A DNA stretch of 64,000 bases from Porphyromonas gingivalis ATCC 33277 (GCF_000010505.1 NC_010729.1:124001-188000); one strand, 5' to 3'. Shown: positions 1 through 8,994, counted from the first letter of the stretch. Program-made: numbers and translations. Notes: generated by a model from the sequence alone, not told the origin.

Positions 1-471
1 TTTATTGCCCTGATTGGGCTGTTGTTCAGTCTGAATACATATGCTCAGCTTCCGGCCGTTAGTTTGAAAAATATCGAAGGAAAAACGGTACAGACCAACA
101 AGTTGGAGAATGCCGGAAAGCCGATGATCATCAGCTTTTTTGCTACGAACTGCAAGCCCTGTTTGCGCGAGCTGAAAGCCATCCAGGATGTATATGCAGA
201 TTGGCAGGACGAGACGGGCGTAAGGCTTATAGCTGTATCTATCGATGAGGGGCAAAATGCACAGAAGGTGAAGCCTCTGGCTGACGGCAACGGCTGGGAA
301 TACGAAGTGCTACTCGACAGCAACGGTGATTTCAAGCGTGCCATGAACGTTTCCCTCATTCCGGCTGTATTTATTGTCGACGGCAACGGCAAGGTAGTAT
401 ACAACCATACAGGTTATACAGAAGGCGGAGAAGCCGAGCTAATCAAAAAAGTTCGAGAGCTGATGAAGTAA
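1..471 (+). CDS. TlpA-family thioredoxin-like protein (5' end outside window)
   Basis: Periplasmic thiol-disulfide oxidoreductase of the TlpA/ResA type. The reading frame is open from base 1, where it encodes the hydrophobic end of a signal peptide finishing in a YAQ cleavage site, so the true start lies upstream of the window; the TTG at 22 is only the first possible start visible. The thioredoxin fold is clear: ISFFATNCKPC with the redox pair CKPC, a LIAVSID strand, a cis-proline segment SLIPAVFIVDGNG and a closing helix. It is followed after 55 bases by a DUF6029 outer-membrane protein, then by an Omp28-like lipoprotein and a T9SS cargo protein, all on the same strand, so it is probably the first or an early gene of an envelope operon. 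The family is certain; the substrate is unknown and may be one of the cysteine-containing neighbours (inference). Confidence 0.9.
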   Translation, partial: FIALIGLLFSLNTYAQLPAVSLKNIEGKTVQTNKLENAGKPMIISFFATNCKPCLRELKAIQDVYADWQDETGVRLIAVSIDEGQNAQKVKPLADGNGWEYEVLLDSNGDFKRAMNVSLIPAVFIVDGNGKVVYNHTGYTEGGEAELIKKVRELMK

Positions 472-526
472 TAGTAGCTCCCACAAGTGGTTAATTTATT
501 ATCATATAGAAAAGACTAAAATTATT

Positions 527-2272
527 ATGATCCGCAAGTTGATCTTACTGCTTGCTCTGATGCCGGTAGCCTCTGTGGCTTTTGCGGCACCAACGGACAG
601 CACGGAATCGAAAGACAATCGTATCCTTACAAGCATGCAATCTTCCTCTTTGAATAGGGATGATGCTCCGGATAAATGGCAACCTATGCATGCCAATTTC
701 AGTATTCAGAGCGATATGCTGCTTTCTACTGCCCAAAAATCCAAGAACACCTGGTTCGGCAACTCCTATATCATGGGTATAATCAAGAACAATTATCTGG
801 AGTTTGGTGCCCGTTTCGAGGATCTCTATAAGCCCCTGCCCGGACATGAACCCGAGATGGGGCGTGGCGTTCCTCACATGTATGTGAAGGGAAGCTATCA
901 TTGGGCGGAGCTGACTATGGGAGACTTCTACGATCAGTTCGGTAGCGGTATGGTATTCCGCACCTATGAAGAGCGCAACCTCGGTATAGACAACGCGGTT
1001 CGCGGCGGACGTATAGTACTCACTCCTTTTGATGGAGTGCGTGTCAAGGGTATTGCAGGACAGCAGCGTAACTACTTCGACCGCACGGGCAAGGTATTCA
1101 ATTCCGGCCGAGGCTACCTACTGGGTTCTGATCTGGAGCTGAATGTAGAGCGTTGGAGCAGTGCCATGCGCGACAATGACTATCATTTGGCTATCGGGGG
1201 ATCGTTCGTTTCCAAATACGAAGCAGACGAAGATATATTTGTGGGTGTAGGCGAAGATCGCAAGCGACTCAACCTGCCGCTCAATGTCCCGATTATGGGC
1301 CTGCGCACCAACTTTCAAAAAGGAGGTCTCGCCCTCTACGCAGAGTATGGATACAAATACAACGATCCCTCGGCAGACAATGACTATATCTACCACGACG
1401 GACAGGCTGCACTCCTCTCTGCCTCATATTCCAAAAAGGGGATGAGTGTCCTGTTGCAGGCCAAACGTTGTGAGAACTTTGCTTTCCGCAGCAAGCGAAG
1501 CGCCCAGCTCACACCGCTTATGATCAACTATATGCCGGCTTTTACCCAAGCTCACACTTATACGCTGGCGGCCATCTACCCCTATGCTACTCAGCCTCAG
1601 GGAGAATGGGCTTTCCAAGGTGAACTGCGTTACAACTTTGCTCGCCGGACAGCTCTCGGTGGACGCTACGGTACCGGCTTGCGTATCAACGTTTCGCATG
1701 TGCGTGGTCTGGACAAAAAGATGCTCAAAGAGAATCCCGACGAACTGATCGGAACGGATGGCTACACCGTTTCTTTCTTCGGCATGGGCGACCTCTATTA
1801 TTCGGATATAGATGTGGAGATTACCAAAAAGTTAAGCCCAGGATTCAACTTTACGCTCACCTACTTGAATCAGATCTACAATAACAAGGTACTGCACGGT
1901 GCAGCCGGTGAGAAGCCTGAGAAGATCTATGCCAATATCTTCGTCTATGATGGTAAGTATAAGCTGAGTAATAAGGTAGCCCTCCGTACCGAACTGCAAT
2001 ATCTGCACACGAAGCAGGATCAGGGTGACTGGATCTACGGCATGGCCGAACTCTCCATCCTGCCTTCTCTGATGCTTTCCCTCTCGGAGCAGTATAATAT
2101 CGGAGAGACCAAGAAACATTATGTCATGGGGTCTGTCACCTATACTCACGGAGCACATCGAGTAGCTTTCTCTGCAGGCAAAACCCGTGCAGGGATGAAC
2201 TGCTCGGGAGGTGTATGTCGTGTGGTCCCTGAGACTCAGGGATTCTACCTTTCTTATAGCACCAATCTGTAA
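527..2272 (+). CDS. DUF6029-like outer-membrane beta-barrel protein
   Basis: A 581-residue exported protein with a cleavable signal peptide (MIRKLILLLALMPVASVAFA) and then alternating hydrophobic/polar strands rich in aromatic residues, ending in an aromatic-flanked strand (GFYLSYSTNL), as in outer-membrane barrels. I recognise it as the DUF6029 family seen beside Omp28 and TlpA genes in Bacteroidota; no biochemical role is known to me. A C-x4-C pair (C559, C564) lies just before the last strand, notable beside two thioredoxin-fold neighbours. The gap to the next gene is only 19 bases, which supports one transcript. Alternatives are a porin-like channel or a scaffold for the secreted neighbour. 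It is surely a real gene; its function is not known. Confidence 0.82.
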   Translation: MIRKLILLLALMPVASVAFAAPTDSTESKDNRILTSMQSSSLNRDDAPDKWQPMHANFSIQSDMLLSTAQKSKNTWFGNSYIMGIIKNNYLEFGARFEDLYKPLPGHEPEMGRGVPHMYVKGSYHWAELTMGDFYDQFGSGMVFRTYEERNLGIDNAVRGGRIVLTPFDGVRVKGIAGQQRNYFDRTGKVFNSGRGYLLGSDLELNVERWSSAMRDNDYHLAIGGSFVSKYEADEDIFVGVGEDRKRLNLPLNVPIMGLRTNFQKGGLALYAEYGYKYNDPSADNDYIYHDGQAALLSASYSKKGMSVLLQAKRCENFAFRSKRSAQLTPLMINYMPAFTQAHTYTLAAIYPYATQPQGEWAFQGELRYNFARRTALGGRYGTGLRINVSHVRGLDKKMLKENPDELIGTDGYTVSFFGMGDLYYSDIDVEITKKLSPGFNFTLTYLNQIYNNKVLHGAAGEKPEKIYANIFVYDGKYKLSNKVALRTELQYLHTKQDQGDWIYGMAELSILPSLMLSLSEQYNIGETKKHYVMGSVTYTHGAHRVAFSAGKTRAGMNCSGGVCRVVPETQGFYLSYSTNL

Positions 2273-2291
2273 TTAAACGAAGAAAACACTG

Positions 2292-3167
2292 ATGAAAAAG
2301 CTATTTCTCTCGCTCACGAGTCTTGTAATGGTCTTCGCTGTTGCAAGTTGCGATATAATCGACAAGGATCAAACCCTCTTGCCGGCTCCGACCAACGTGA
2401 CACCCGATAATCCGGATGACAATCCTTCGGAGATCGACATTACGCAGACGCACACAGAAAAATATGTTTTGGCTGAAGAATTTACCGGCCAAAAGTGCCT
2501 CTACTGTCCCAAGGGGCACCGCAAATTGGCGGCTCTCAAGGAGCAATACGGTAAGAGATTGACTGTTGTCGGTATACATGCCGGCCCTGCATCTCTCGTG
2601 CCGCCTCTTTTCCGTACAGAGGCCGGAGACGCATATTATAGCAAGTTCGCCAATAATACCTCTTCTCTCCCTGCGCTGATGGTTTCGCGCAAAAAGTTCG
2701 GATCCTCCTACGTTTATGATAAGAGCTACAAAACGTGGGACGTGCCTATTGCCGAGCAGATGGAGCAAAAGGCGAAGATGAATATCTTTGCCGTGGCCGA
2801 ATACACCGATACCCAAAAGATCAAGGTGACTGTAAAGGGTAAAGTACTGGAGGGGAATACACTCCCGAAGTCCATGGTTCAGGTGTATCTGTTGGAGGAT
2901 AAGCTGATCGCTCCGCAGGCGGATGGCAATACGACAGTCGAGAATTACGAGCACAATCACGTGTTGCGTGGAGCCGTTAATGGTATTTGGGGCGAAGAAT
3001 TTGTGGATCTCAAAGATTATTTGTATACTTACGCCGTTGAACCGCTCTCGGGTATGTCCTTCGTAGCCGAGAATTATTCGATTGTGGCTTTTGTATACGA
3101 TGTGCAGACGTTCGAAGTGTATGACGTTGTGCATGTAAAGATCAATCCGCAATCCGATGGCAAATAA
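2292..3167 (+). CDS. Omp28-related outer-membrane lipoprotein
   Basis: A 291-residue lipoprotein. The signal peptide ends in a lipobox (VASC, lipidated C20), followed by an acidic, proline-rich linker (about residues 25-55) that would hold the domain away from the membrane. The body starts with YVLAEEFTGQKCLYCPKGH, carrying a CxxC pair at C69/C72 in the thioredoxin-fold arrangement typical of Omp28-related proteins. The family was first described as a P. gingivalis surface antigen and adhesin-like protein. Its stop codon shares a base with the next start codon (TAATG), indicating translational coupling to the T9SS cargo gene. The family call is firm. Whether it is an adhesin, an oxidoreductase or both cannot be decided from sequence. 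Confidence 0.85.
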   Translation: MKKLFLSLTSLVMVFAVASCDIIDKDQTLLPAPTNVTPDNPDDNPSEIDITQTHTEKYVLAEEFTGQKCLYCPKGHRKLAALKEQYGKRLTVVGIHAGPASLVPPLFRTEAGDAYYSKFANNTSSLPALMVSRKKFGSSYVYDKSYKTWDVPIAEQMEQKAKMNIFAVAEYTDTQKIKVTVKGKVLEGNTLPKSMVQVYLLEDKLIAPQADGNTTVENYEHNHVLRGAVNGIWGEEFVDLKDYLYTYAVEPLSGMSFVAENYSIVAFVYDVQTFEVYDVVHVKINPQSDGK

Positions 3168-3907
3168 TGAAAAAAACAAAAAGAAATATGAGGAAAATCT
3201 TTATCAGCATCGCATTGTTGGCAGGTTTCATTGCTACTCTCAATGCACAAGTTGTGATCAAGGTGGGAGATGCCATCTTGGAAAACAATGCCACTGTGGA
3301 CATTACTGCTTTCACAACAGAAGATGGTACGGAAGAGATGAAATTTAAAGGAATGGTTATCAACCAATCCGCTACACCTATCAATGTAATCGGCAAGATT
3401 ACCAAGCAAGAAATGATCGGTGATGGACACTTTGCTTTGTGCTTTGGTCAGTGTATGCTGCCGAATGTATCTGTATCCCCCGTTGTGGAGGTTGGTGGCG
3501 AAGGAGAGCCCCTCTCTTTGCGTTATACATTTCCCGTGTCCAATGAAGGGCATACGGGAGCTTTCACTTTTAGCTGCTTCCCCGAGAGCGGTGCTCCCGG
3601 CACAGAATTGGCTACAGTGAACATTAACTTCAAGTACAAAGGCGGTGGAACCGATTTGACTAATATCGGGCTGGGGCGTATAGCTCTTATCCAGAGCGGC
3701 AATACTTGCACCCTTCAGTACAACAGCAATGGCAAGCGTCTTGCCCTTGAAGTGTACAATCTCTTAGGTGTAAAGGTATTTACCTCTCAGCTGCCAGCAG
3801 GATCCGGCTCTTATACGCTGCCAGTGCGTCTGCAGCGTGGTGTGCATATCTTCCGCATCACAGAAGGAGGTAAGCCTGCGTTTGTTCAGAAGTATCTGAT
3901 TAAGTAA
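3167..3907 (+). CDS. Type IX secretion cargo protein with C-terminal sorting domain
   Basis: A 246-residue protein with a signal peptide (IFISIALLAGFIATLNAQ), a beta-sandwich-like body of about 150 residues and a type A T9SS C-terminal domain (about residues 170-246). The sorting domain shows the expected features: LALEVYNLLGVKVF, GVHIFRIT and a basic end (KYLIK). Such proteins pass the outer membrane through the Sov translocon, lose the domain to the PorU sortase and are attached to anionic LPS. The body has a C-x3-C pair (C92, C96). The ATG at 3167 overlaps the Omp28 stop codon; the ATG at 3188 would start directly at the signal peptide and is equally possible. I believe this is the ATCC 33277 gene PGN_0123 (from position and memory). 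Confidence 0.85.
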   Translation: MKKTKRNMRKIFISIALLAGFIATLNAQVVIKVGDAILENNATVDITAFTTEDGTEEMKFKGMVINQSATPINVIGKITKQEMIGDGHFALCFGQCMLPNVSVSPVVEVGGEGEPLSLRYTFPVSNEGHTGAFTFSCFPESGAPGTELATVNINFKYKGGGTDLTNIGLGRIALIQSGNTCTLQYNSNGKRLALEVYNLLGVKVFTSQLPAGSGSYTLPVRLQRGVHIFRITEGGKPAFVQKYLIK

Positions 3908-4125
3908 TAATGGGAGTACGGCCAAAGCCTGCACGATTTGAAGGCTAAGGACGTTTTTCCCAAGATAAAAGAGGCTACTTCGGAGTTCGACATAGACTTC
4001 GGGGCAGTCTCTTCGTTATATTTTCACGTCACTGAATCTGATTGAGGAAGGATTCGGCATCATTTCTATATTAGATATAGTGCCGACATTTGTCATCCGA
4101 AAGCAGACAGTAATACTTTATCATC
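3908..4125. other. Intergenic gap after the cargo operon
   Basis: No gene is seen. A weak imperfect inverted repeat around 3970-4015 (AAGAGGCT paired with AGTCTCTT) could end the upstream operon, but there is no clear T-run. An AT-rich stretch (TATATTAGATATAG, 4067-4080) precedes the dehydrogenase and may hold its promoter; no good TAnnTTTG box was found. Confidence 0.35.
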
Positions 4126-5085
4126 ATGGCAAAGATATTGGTGGCATTTAACACCGTGAGCGAGGGGTTCGACCGGCTTACCGCTCGTCACAAAGTGGTT
4201 TTCCCGCCCAAAGGGCGCGATTTTACTCAAGAAGAAATAGCAGAGCGTATCGTGGATTGCGATGTTCTCTGTTCCGTATTCGACATTCCGATCGGTAGGG
4301 ATTTGATTGACAAAGGCCGATCGCTTAAGTTGATCGCGAACTATGCTGTCGGGTACAATAATATCGATGTGACTTATGCAGCATCGAAAGGTATTGTTGT
4401 GACGAATACTCCGCGAGCTGTAATAGAACCGACGGCAGATTTGGCTCTGGCTCTGCTTCTAAGCTGTACGCGCCGTATTGCGGAATGGGACAGGCTTTTC
4501 CGTCGCGATGGCGAGATGGTGGAACGGGGACGGCTATGTCGTCTTGGAGTCAATCTCTATGGTAAGACGTTGGGCATTATAGGCTTCGGGAATATCGGGG
4601 CTGCAGTGGCACGTCGATGCAAAGCTTTTGGCATGAATGTTCTCTACAACAAACGCACTCGACTGAGCGAAGCAGAGGAAAAGGCTCAAGGGATCACCTT
4701 TGCAGACAAAGACGACTTGATTCGCCGGGCTGATGTTCTGTCGCTCCACACGCCTTTGACTCCCGAAACGAAACATTTGATCGGGACTGCGGAGCTTTCC
4801 ATGATGAAACCGACAGCCATCCTGATCAATACGGCTCGTGGTGCCGTAGTGGACGAACGAGCTTTGGTTGAGGCTCTGCGTGAAAAGCGTATTGCCGCTG
4901 CCGGCCTCGATGTCTTCGAGAATAACGATATTCCTTCTCCCGAACTCTTTGCTATGGACAATGTCAGCTTAACGCCTCATGTCGGTACTCAAACTTATGA
5001 TTCTCGTGTCGAGATGGTACATGAGCTTTGCGATAATGTCCTTGGCTTCCTGCATGGCGATCGTCCGATCAGCCGCGTAAACTGA
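4126..5085 (+). CDS. NAD-dependent D-2-hydroxyacid dehydrogenase
   Basis: A 319-residue cytoplasmic dehydrogenase of the D-isomer-specific 2-hydroxyacid family, full length for the group. The Rossmann motif GFGNIG is at residues 153-158, and the catalytic triad is visible as R238 (NTARG), E265 (DVFEN) and H285 (TPHVG). The signature LIANYAVGYNNID places it near glyoxylate/hydroxypyruvate and 2-ketogluconate reductases rather than D-lactate dehydrogenase or SerA, because it has no ACT domain. The likely reaction is NAD(P)H-dependent reduction of a small 2-keto acid. It is 38 bases upstream of a sugar transporter on the same strand, so the two are probably co-transcribed. The family is certain; the substrate is not. 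Confidence 0.9.
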   Translation: MAKILVAFNTVSEGFDRLTARHKVVFPPKGRDFTQEEIAERIVDCDVLCSVFDIPIGRDLIDKGRSLKLIANYAVGYNNIDVTYAASKGIVVTNTPRAVIEPTADLALALLLSCTRRIAEWDRLFRRDGEMVERGRLCRLGVNLYGKTLGIIGFGNIGAAVARRCKAFGMNVLYNKRTRLSEAEEKAQGITFADKDDLIRRADVLSLHTPLTPETKHLIGTAELSMMKPTAILINTARGAVVDERALVEALREKRIAAAGLDVFENNDIPSPELFAMDNVSLTPHVGTQTYDSRVEMVHELCDNVLGFLHGDRPISRVN

Positions 5086-5123
5086 ATCCGGCAGAAATAA
5101 CAAATAATCCATACAGAATAATA

Positions 5124-6413
5124 ATGAATACAACAAGGCAGAACGGAAACTATCTCCTGCCCATTATCATGATGATCGCCCTTTTCGGGATGATCTCTTT
5201 TGTTACAGGTTTGGCCAGCCCCATGGGGGTGATTGTCAAAAATCAGTTCCAGACCTCCAACTTTATGGCCACGCTCGGTTACTTTGCCAATTTCATTGCT
5301 TATGCATTTATGGGCTACCCTGCGGGGATGCTACTCCAGCGAATCGGTTATAAGCAGACAGCTTTATCCGCCATCGCCGTCGGATTTGTAGGCATAGGAA
5401 TACAGCTCTTGTCCGGAGAGATGGGCAGCTTCTCTATTTATTTAGTCGGCGCATTTGTTGCCGGGTTCTCCATGTGTATGCTCAATACGGTAGTCAATCC
5501 GATGCTCAATACCTTGGGTGGCGGAGGCAACCGCGGTAACCAGCTTATTCAGGTGGGAGGCTCTTTCAATTCGCTGATGGCGACTCTGGTACCCGTGCTC
5601 GTGGGTTACTTTATCGGGAGCAACGTTCAGCAGGCCAATATCAAGCAGGCTTATCCCGCTATCATCCTGGCCATGTGTATTTTTGCACTCGCTTTTGTAG
5701 TGCTTTATTTCGTCAATATCCCCGAGCCGGCCGCCACGAAAAACAGCAGCACGGAGAAGCTGTCGCATAGTCCTTTTGCTTTTCGCCATTTTGTGTTGGG
5801 CACAATAGCCATATTCCTTTATGTGGGGATAGAAGTGAGCATTCAGGATTTTATCAATAAGTATATGACTTCCTCTTTCGATAAAGGTGGCTTGGGCTTT
5901 GATGCTACGATCGCCGGCTCTGTGGTTGGGACATATTGGTTCCTGATGCTTATCGGACGTATGATCGGAGCCGCCGTAGGAGCAAAAGTATCCAGTAAGG
6001 CTATGCTCACCTTCGTGTCCTCATTAGGAATAATTTTGGTCCTGGCTGCCATCTTTACCCCGATCGGACTACAAGCCTCTATGCCAGTCTTTCGCTCCGA
6101 TATATCGTTCGGCCTTAACACCATACCGATGAGTATCGTTTTCCTTGTGCTTTGCGGTCTTTGTACTTCCGTCATGTGGGGAGGTATTTTCAACCTCGCA
6201 GTGGAAGGTCTCGGGAAATATACCGAATCAGCTTCCGGTTTCTTCATGGTCATGGTTTGCGGTGGAGGGATTTTGCCACTGATCCAAGGTTATTTTGCAG
6301 ACTGGCTCGGTTATATCAATAGCTATTGGGTAATAGTCGTAGCATTGGTATTCCTGCTTTATTATGCTTTGGCAGGCTATCGCAATGTGAATAAGGATAT
6401 TCCCGTAGTTTGA
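5124..6413 (+). CDS. FucP/GluP-type MFS sugar transporter
   Basis: A 429-residue inner-membrane protein with about twelve hydrophobic segments and no signal peptide. The first helix region (MISFVTGLASPMGVIVKNQF), the motif GYPAGMLLQRIGYK in the second helix/loop and the NTVVNPMLNTLGGGGNRGNQ stretch are typical of the fucose:H+ symporter (FHS) branch of the major facilitator superfamily, which carries L-fucose, glucose, galactose or N-acetyl sugars. It follows the hydroxyacid dehydrogenase by 38 bases. A terminator hairpin with a T-run stands at 6450-6492. The family is certain. The transported sugar is uncertain; an amino sugar would suit an asaccharolytic organism (inference). Confidence 0.88.
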   Translation: MNTTRQNGNYLLPIIMMIALFGMISFVTGLASPMGVIVKNQFQTSNFMATLGYFANFIAYAFMGYPAGMLLQRIGYKQTALSAIAVGFVGIGIQLLSGEMGSFSIYLVGAFVAGFSMCMLNTVVNPMLNTLGGGGNRGNQLIQVGGSFNSLMATLVPVLVGYFIGSNVQQANIKQAYPAIILAMCIFALAFVVLYFVNIPEPAATKNSSTEKLSHSPFAFRHFVLGTIAIFLYVGIEVSIQDFINKYMTSSFDKGGLGFDATIAGSVVGTYWFLMLIGRMIGAAVGAKVSSKAMLTFVSSLGIILVLAAIFTPIGLQASMPVFRSDISFGLNTIPMSIVFLVLCGLCTSVMWGGIFNLAVEGLGKYTESASGFFMVMVCGGGILPLIQGYFADWLGYINSYWVIVVALVFLLYYALAGYRNVNKDIPVV

Positions 6414-6449
6414 TCGTAAATTGCAAATTTTCAGATAAATGAGCAAAAT

Positions 6450-6492
6450 GAGGCTGTGTCAAAATTCGATTTTGGTGCAGCCTCCTTTTTTA
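6450..6492 (+). terminator. Terminator of the dehydrogenase/transporter unit
   Basis: An imperfect inverted repeat (arms 6450-6465 and 6469-6484, GAGGCTGTGTCAAAAT against ATTTTGGTGCAGCCTC) is followed by CTTTTTTATT. The arm resembles the 17-bp arm of the rpsP terminator at 55232-55270 (AGGGCTGTGACAAAA); both look like insertion-sequence ends reused as terminators. Confidence 0.7.
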
Positions 6493-6730
6493 TTCCTCAT
6501 CGAACGGCAAAGCCTGTATTTTCCAATAGTAGATTCTTCCAAAACTACTAGTACGTCATTCGACGTAAAAAAATGCCAATGTATTCGTTCCCTGATTAGC
6601 GGTTTACACACTAAGATCTTGGGAGTTATAGGTTGTTCCGTTCCGGCAATTGCATAGGGGGCAATCCTGCTTCTGCCCGGATCGGACCAACATTGAATTT
6701 CGGATTGTTTTTTGACTGAATGTTGCAGTC

Positions 6731-7016
6731 CGTACAGGAAGATGGGCTATACCACAGGGCACATGGCACTACTCCGTAGAGGATGACGGGCTATCCCGTA
6801 CAGCTCTTCGAGGTACGCTGTAGAGCTCGGCGAGGTACGCTCTACAGCGTAGCGAGCCGAGCCGTAGAGTTCCGCTCCGTGAGCCGTAGAGGTGGCCGAG
6901 CTGAGCCGTAGAGCCCGGCGCGGTGAGCCCTACAGCGTAGCTCGAAGGGCCGTAGAGCGCAGCTCGGTACGCTCTACGGCGTAGCCCGAGTCGCTGTAGG
7001 GCGTAGCTCGACCCCC
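6731..7016. repeat. 22-bp tandem repeat array, about 13 degenerate units
   Basis: Reading the sequence in steps of 22 gives thirteen consecutive units starting at 6731, 6753, 6775, 6797, 6819, 6841, 6863, 6885, 6907, 6929, 6951, 6973 and 6995. Most begin with CGTAGAG, TCTACAG or TGTAGAG and end near CGAGGTACGC or a variant. There are no spacers. Adjacent units face each other as inverted repeats, for example TGTAGAG (6819) with CTCTACA (ending 6846), and CGTAGAGCG (6951-6959) with CGCTCTACG (6970-6978). The middle is distinctly GC-rich. It resembles in style the BrickBuilt MITE minisatellite reported for P. gingivalis, whose unit I remember as 23 bp, so identity is not established. Confidence 0.85.
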
Positions 7017-7492
7017 TTTCGGCGTATGTTCCGAACGGCTATAAAACAATGCGGATTCGATCCAAGAAAAACATGCAATATGCTGTTTGTCAATGTATTT
7101 CATTTGTCTGTTGAGAGGTTTCAGCTTCGAGGGGCTCCGACGTCCAATGAGACGTCAAACTTTTTCCCTTTCATTTTCTGATTCGGTTATAGTCAATATC
7201 CCATCAAGAGTTTGATCGATAAGGCGGATCTTATGAGGATCGACACCATATCGCTTACATCGAACTCACGTTAACCTATATCGAACACCGGGGCTCATGA
7301 TATCCAAATGTGTCAATAAGCAAAGATTACCCCGGTCGGGCTCGGTTTTGAGGTCCAACCGGGGGAAAGAGGAACTTTATCATCCTCGACAGTTACTCTC
7401 CTTCAATCAAAAATGATTCTGAAAAGGGGGAGAATTATTGACCGCCCCAATTTCAAAGGTCTCACATTGATGTATGCGGACTTGATTTGCCA

Positions 7493-7527
7493 CAAAAAAG
7501 AGCACCGAAACAGAAGTCCCGGTGCAC
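7493..7527 (-). terminator. Terminator of the DUF3868 gene
   Basis: On the minus strand a stem GCACCG/CGGTGC (7520-7525 and 7502-7507) with a 12-base loop is followed by a T-run (the A-run at 7494-7499). It lies 28 bases after the DUF3868 stop codon. Confidence 0.75.
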
Positions 7528-7554
7528 CTTAATAATCAATATGGAAAACTCCAC

Positions 7555-8994
7555 TTACTTTTTGCCAAGCAGCATATCAAGGTTGCGCTGCGCATTTGCA
7601 TCTCCTTCTGCAACGGCCTTACGGAAGAAGGTTTCGGCACGAGCAAAATCTCCCGTACGAGCATAAGCAGCTCCAAGGATATTGCTTACACCCTTTTCTG
7701 TCTGAATCGGACTCAACAGAGCAATTGCCTGTTGAACATCTCCACCGTTAAAAGCGGCTACAGCCAAATTGATTCGGCCCGTTACACTTTCAGGGAAATA
7801 CTTAAGGGTCGTATTCAGAGCAAACAAACGCTCTTGGTGCCCCTCAGGATAAGACATTGCCACACGGTACATTTCGGCTTCACTAAGTTCTTTCGGAGCA
7901 GTCTTAATGATTTCACGAGCTTCTTCGAGGGTATAATCACGAACGATATACCCCATGGTTATCGTATTGCGACGCAAATTCGGATAGATCTGATCCAAGA
8001 TATGACGATAAGACGAAAGTTGCTTCAGAGCCTGTTCACGTGCATCATCATCGGCATATTTATCGGAGTTGATTATCTCCAATACGCGGTCACGATCGGC
8101 TATATCACTCTTTTCGATAGCCAGTTTCAGCCCCTTCCAATCTTCACCGCCGAACTTAGTGGTTATATTCGGCAATGTTTTGCCATACTTACGCACCAAT
8201 TCTTCCGCGAGTCTTTTAGCACGGCGCTCCGACAAAGCCTTATTGTGGGCTATTGAAGCCTCGGGAGAAGCAAACCCTTCGATGATCATTTTATTGACCG
8301 AATAGTTTGGATTGGCCTTAACGGTGCTTACAAATTCTTTGATTTTTTCTAACTCCGCCTTATTGTTGCGATACTCAGGAAGGACATCTGCCTTATCGAC
8401 TTTGAAGTTGATATAAGCATCAAAGCTGGACTCTCGCTGCTTTTCCTCTTCTTCGGCCGGAGTAATGTGTGCCAACAGATAAGGAGCCTCTGCCGGATTG
8501 AAGAGTGGATCAAAAGGAACAATATTACTCGAGAGACCTACTGGGCATTTGGCACAACCTCGCACCTCCTCACGAACCACAAACTTGGCATCCATCATCC
8601 ATGGAGCATAAGCATGTTCTCCTGTAAAAGTAAACTGCTCGCTCTTCCCATTATAACGGCGAATGTATTGAGCTGCATGTTTTGCTTGGGGCAAAGCCGA
8701 ACTAAATGCGATTTCACGCTTGAGAGCTTTTGTTCTATTGCGGCCTGTAATGACTACCGAAGGAAATTCTACCCGGCTGGTACCATCTTCTGAACGAAGA
8801 ATAGGCGTAACAATGATCATCTGAGTGCTCTTGAGCTTTAAATTACTCATATCTGCCGCACCATTCAGTACAACCTTATTTCCGGTTTTGTCCAACGAAA
8901 TTTTATATGAAATTACTCCCTCGTAAGCATTTTGAGCGACCAAACCGGCAACAGCGGCGAAGAGAGCGATAAGAGTTAGTTGTATTCTTTTCAT
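7555..8994 (-). CDS. DUF3868/OmpA-like/TPR envelope protein
   Basis: A 479-residue exported protein. The start at 8994 is chosen because the signal peptide begins there (MKRIQLTLIALFAAVAGLVAQ); an ATG at 9024 would add ten polar residues. Order of parts: an N-terminal DUF3868-like beta region (about 20-160) with a CxxC pair (GCAKCPVG), an OmpA-like region (about 190-330, INFKVDKADVLPEYRNN and EGFASPEASIAHNKALSERR, the latter like the peptidoglycan-binding loop), then helical TPR-like repeats (about 380-479). DUF3868 and DUF3575 proteins are usually neighbours and often sit in fimbria-type loci of Bacteroidota, but no FimA/Mfa-like pilin is present here. Probable role: anchoring or assembling a surface structure (inference). 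Confidence 0.78.
   Translation of the reverse strand: MKRIQLTLIALFAAVAGLVAQNAYEGVISYKISLDKTGNKVVLNGAADMSNLKLKSTQMIIVTPILRSEDGTSRVEFPSVVITGRNRTKALKREIAFSSALPQAKHAAQYIRRYNGKSEQFTFTGEHAYAPWMMDAKFVVREEVRGCAKCPVGLSSNIVPFDPLFNPAEAPYLLAHITPAEEEEKQRESSFDAYINFKVDKADVLPEYRNNKAELEKIKEFVSTVKANPNYSVNKMIIEGFASPEASIAHNKALSERRAKRLAEELVRKYGKTLPNITTKFGGEDWKGLKLAIEKSDIADRDRVLEIINSDKYADDDAREQALKQLSSYRHILDQIYPNLRRNTITMGYIVRDYTLEEAREIIKTAPKELSEAEMYRVAMSYPEGHQERLFALNTTLKYFPESVTGRINLAVAAFNGGDVQQAIALLSPIQTEKGVSNILGAAYARTGDFARAETFFRKAVAEGDANAQRNLDMLLGKK

Larger units (their letters stand above)
6414..7554. other. 1.1-kb gene-free convergent interval
   Basis: The interval lies between the convergent MFS and DUF3868 genes. 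It holds a terminator at each end (6450-6492 and 7493-7527) and the 22-bp tandem array (6731-7016). From 7017 to 7490 I see no gene, only a small inverted repeat around 7331-7370 (CCCCGGT/ACCGGGG). Short open frames here have no signal peptide or recognisable domain. Confidence 0.6.

Noticed and set aside
2301-3179. A 292-codon open frame on the minus strand
   Set aside because: It lies wholly opposite the Omp28-like gene and shows no recognisable features.
6731-7016. CRISPR array
   Set aside because: Units follow each other without unique spacers and no cas genes are nearby.
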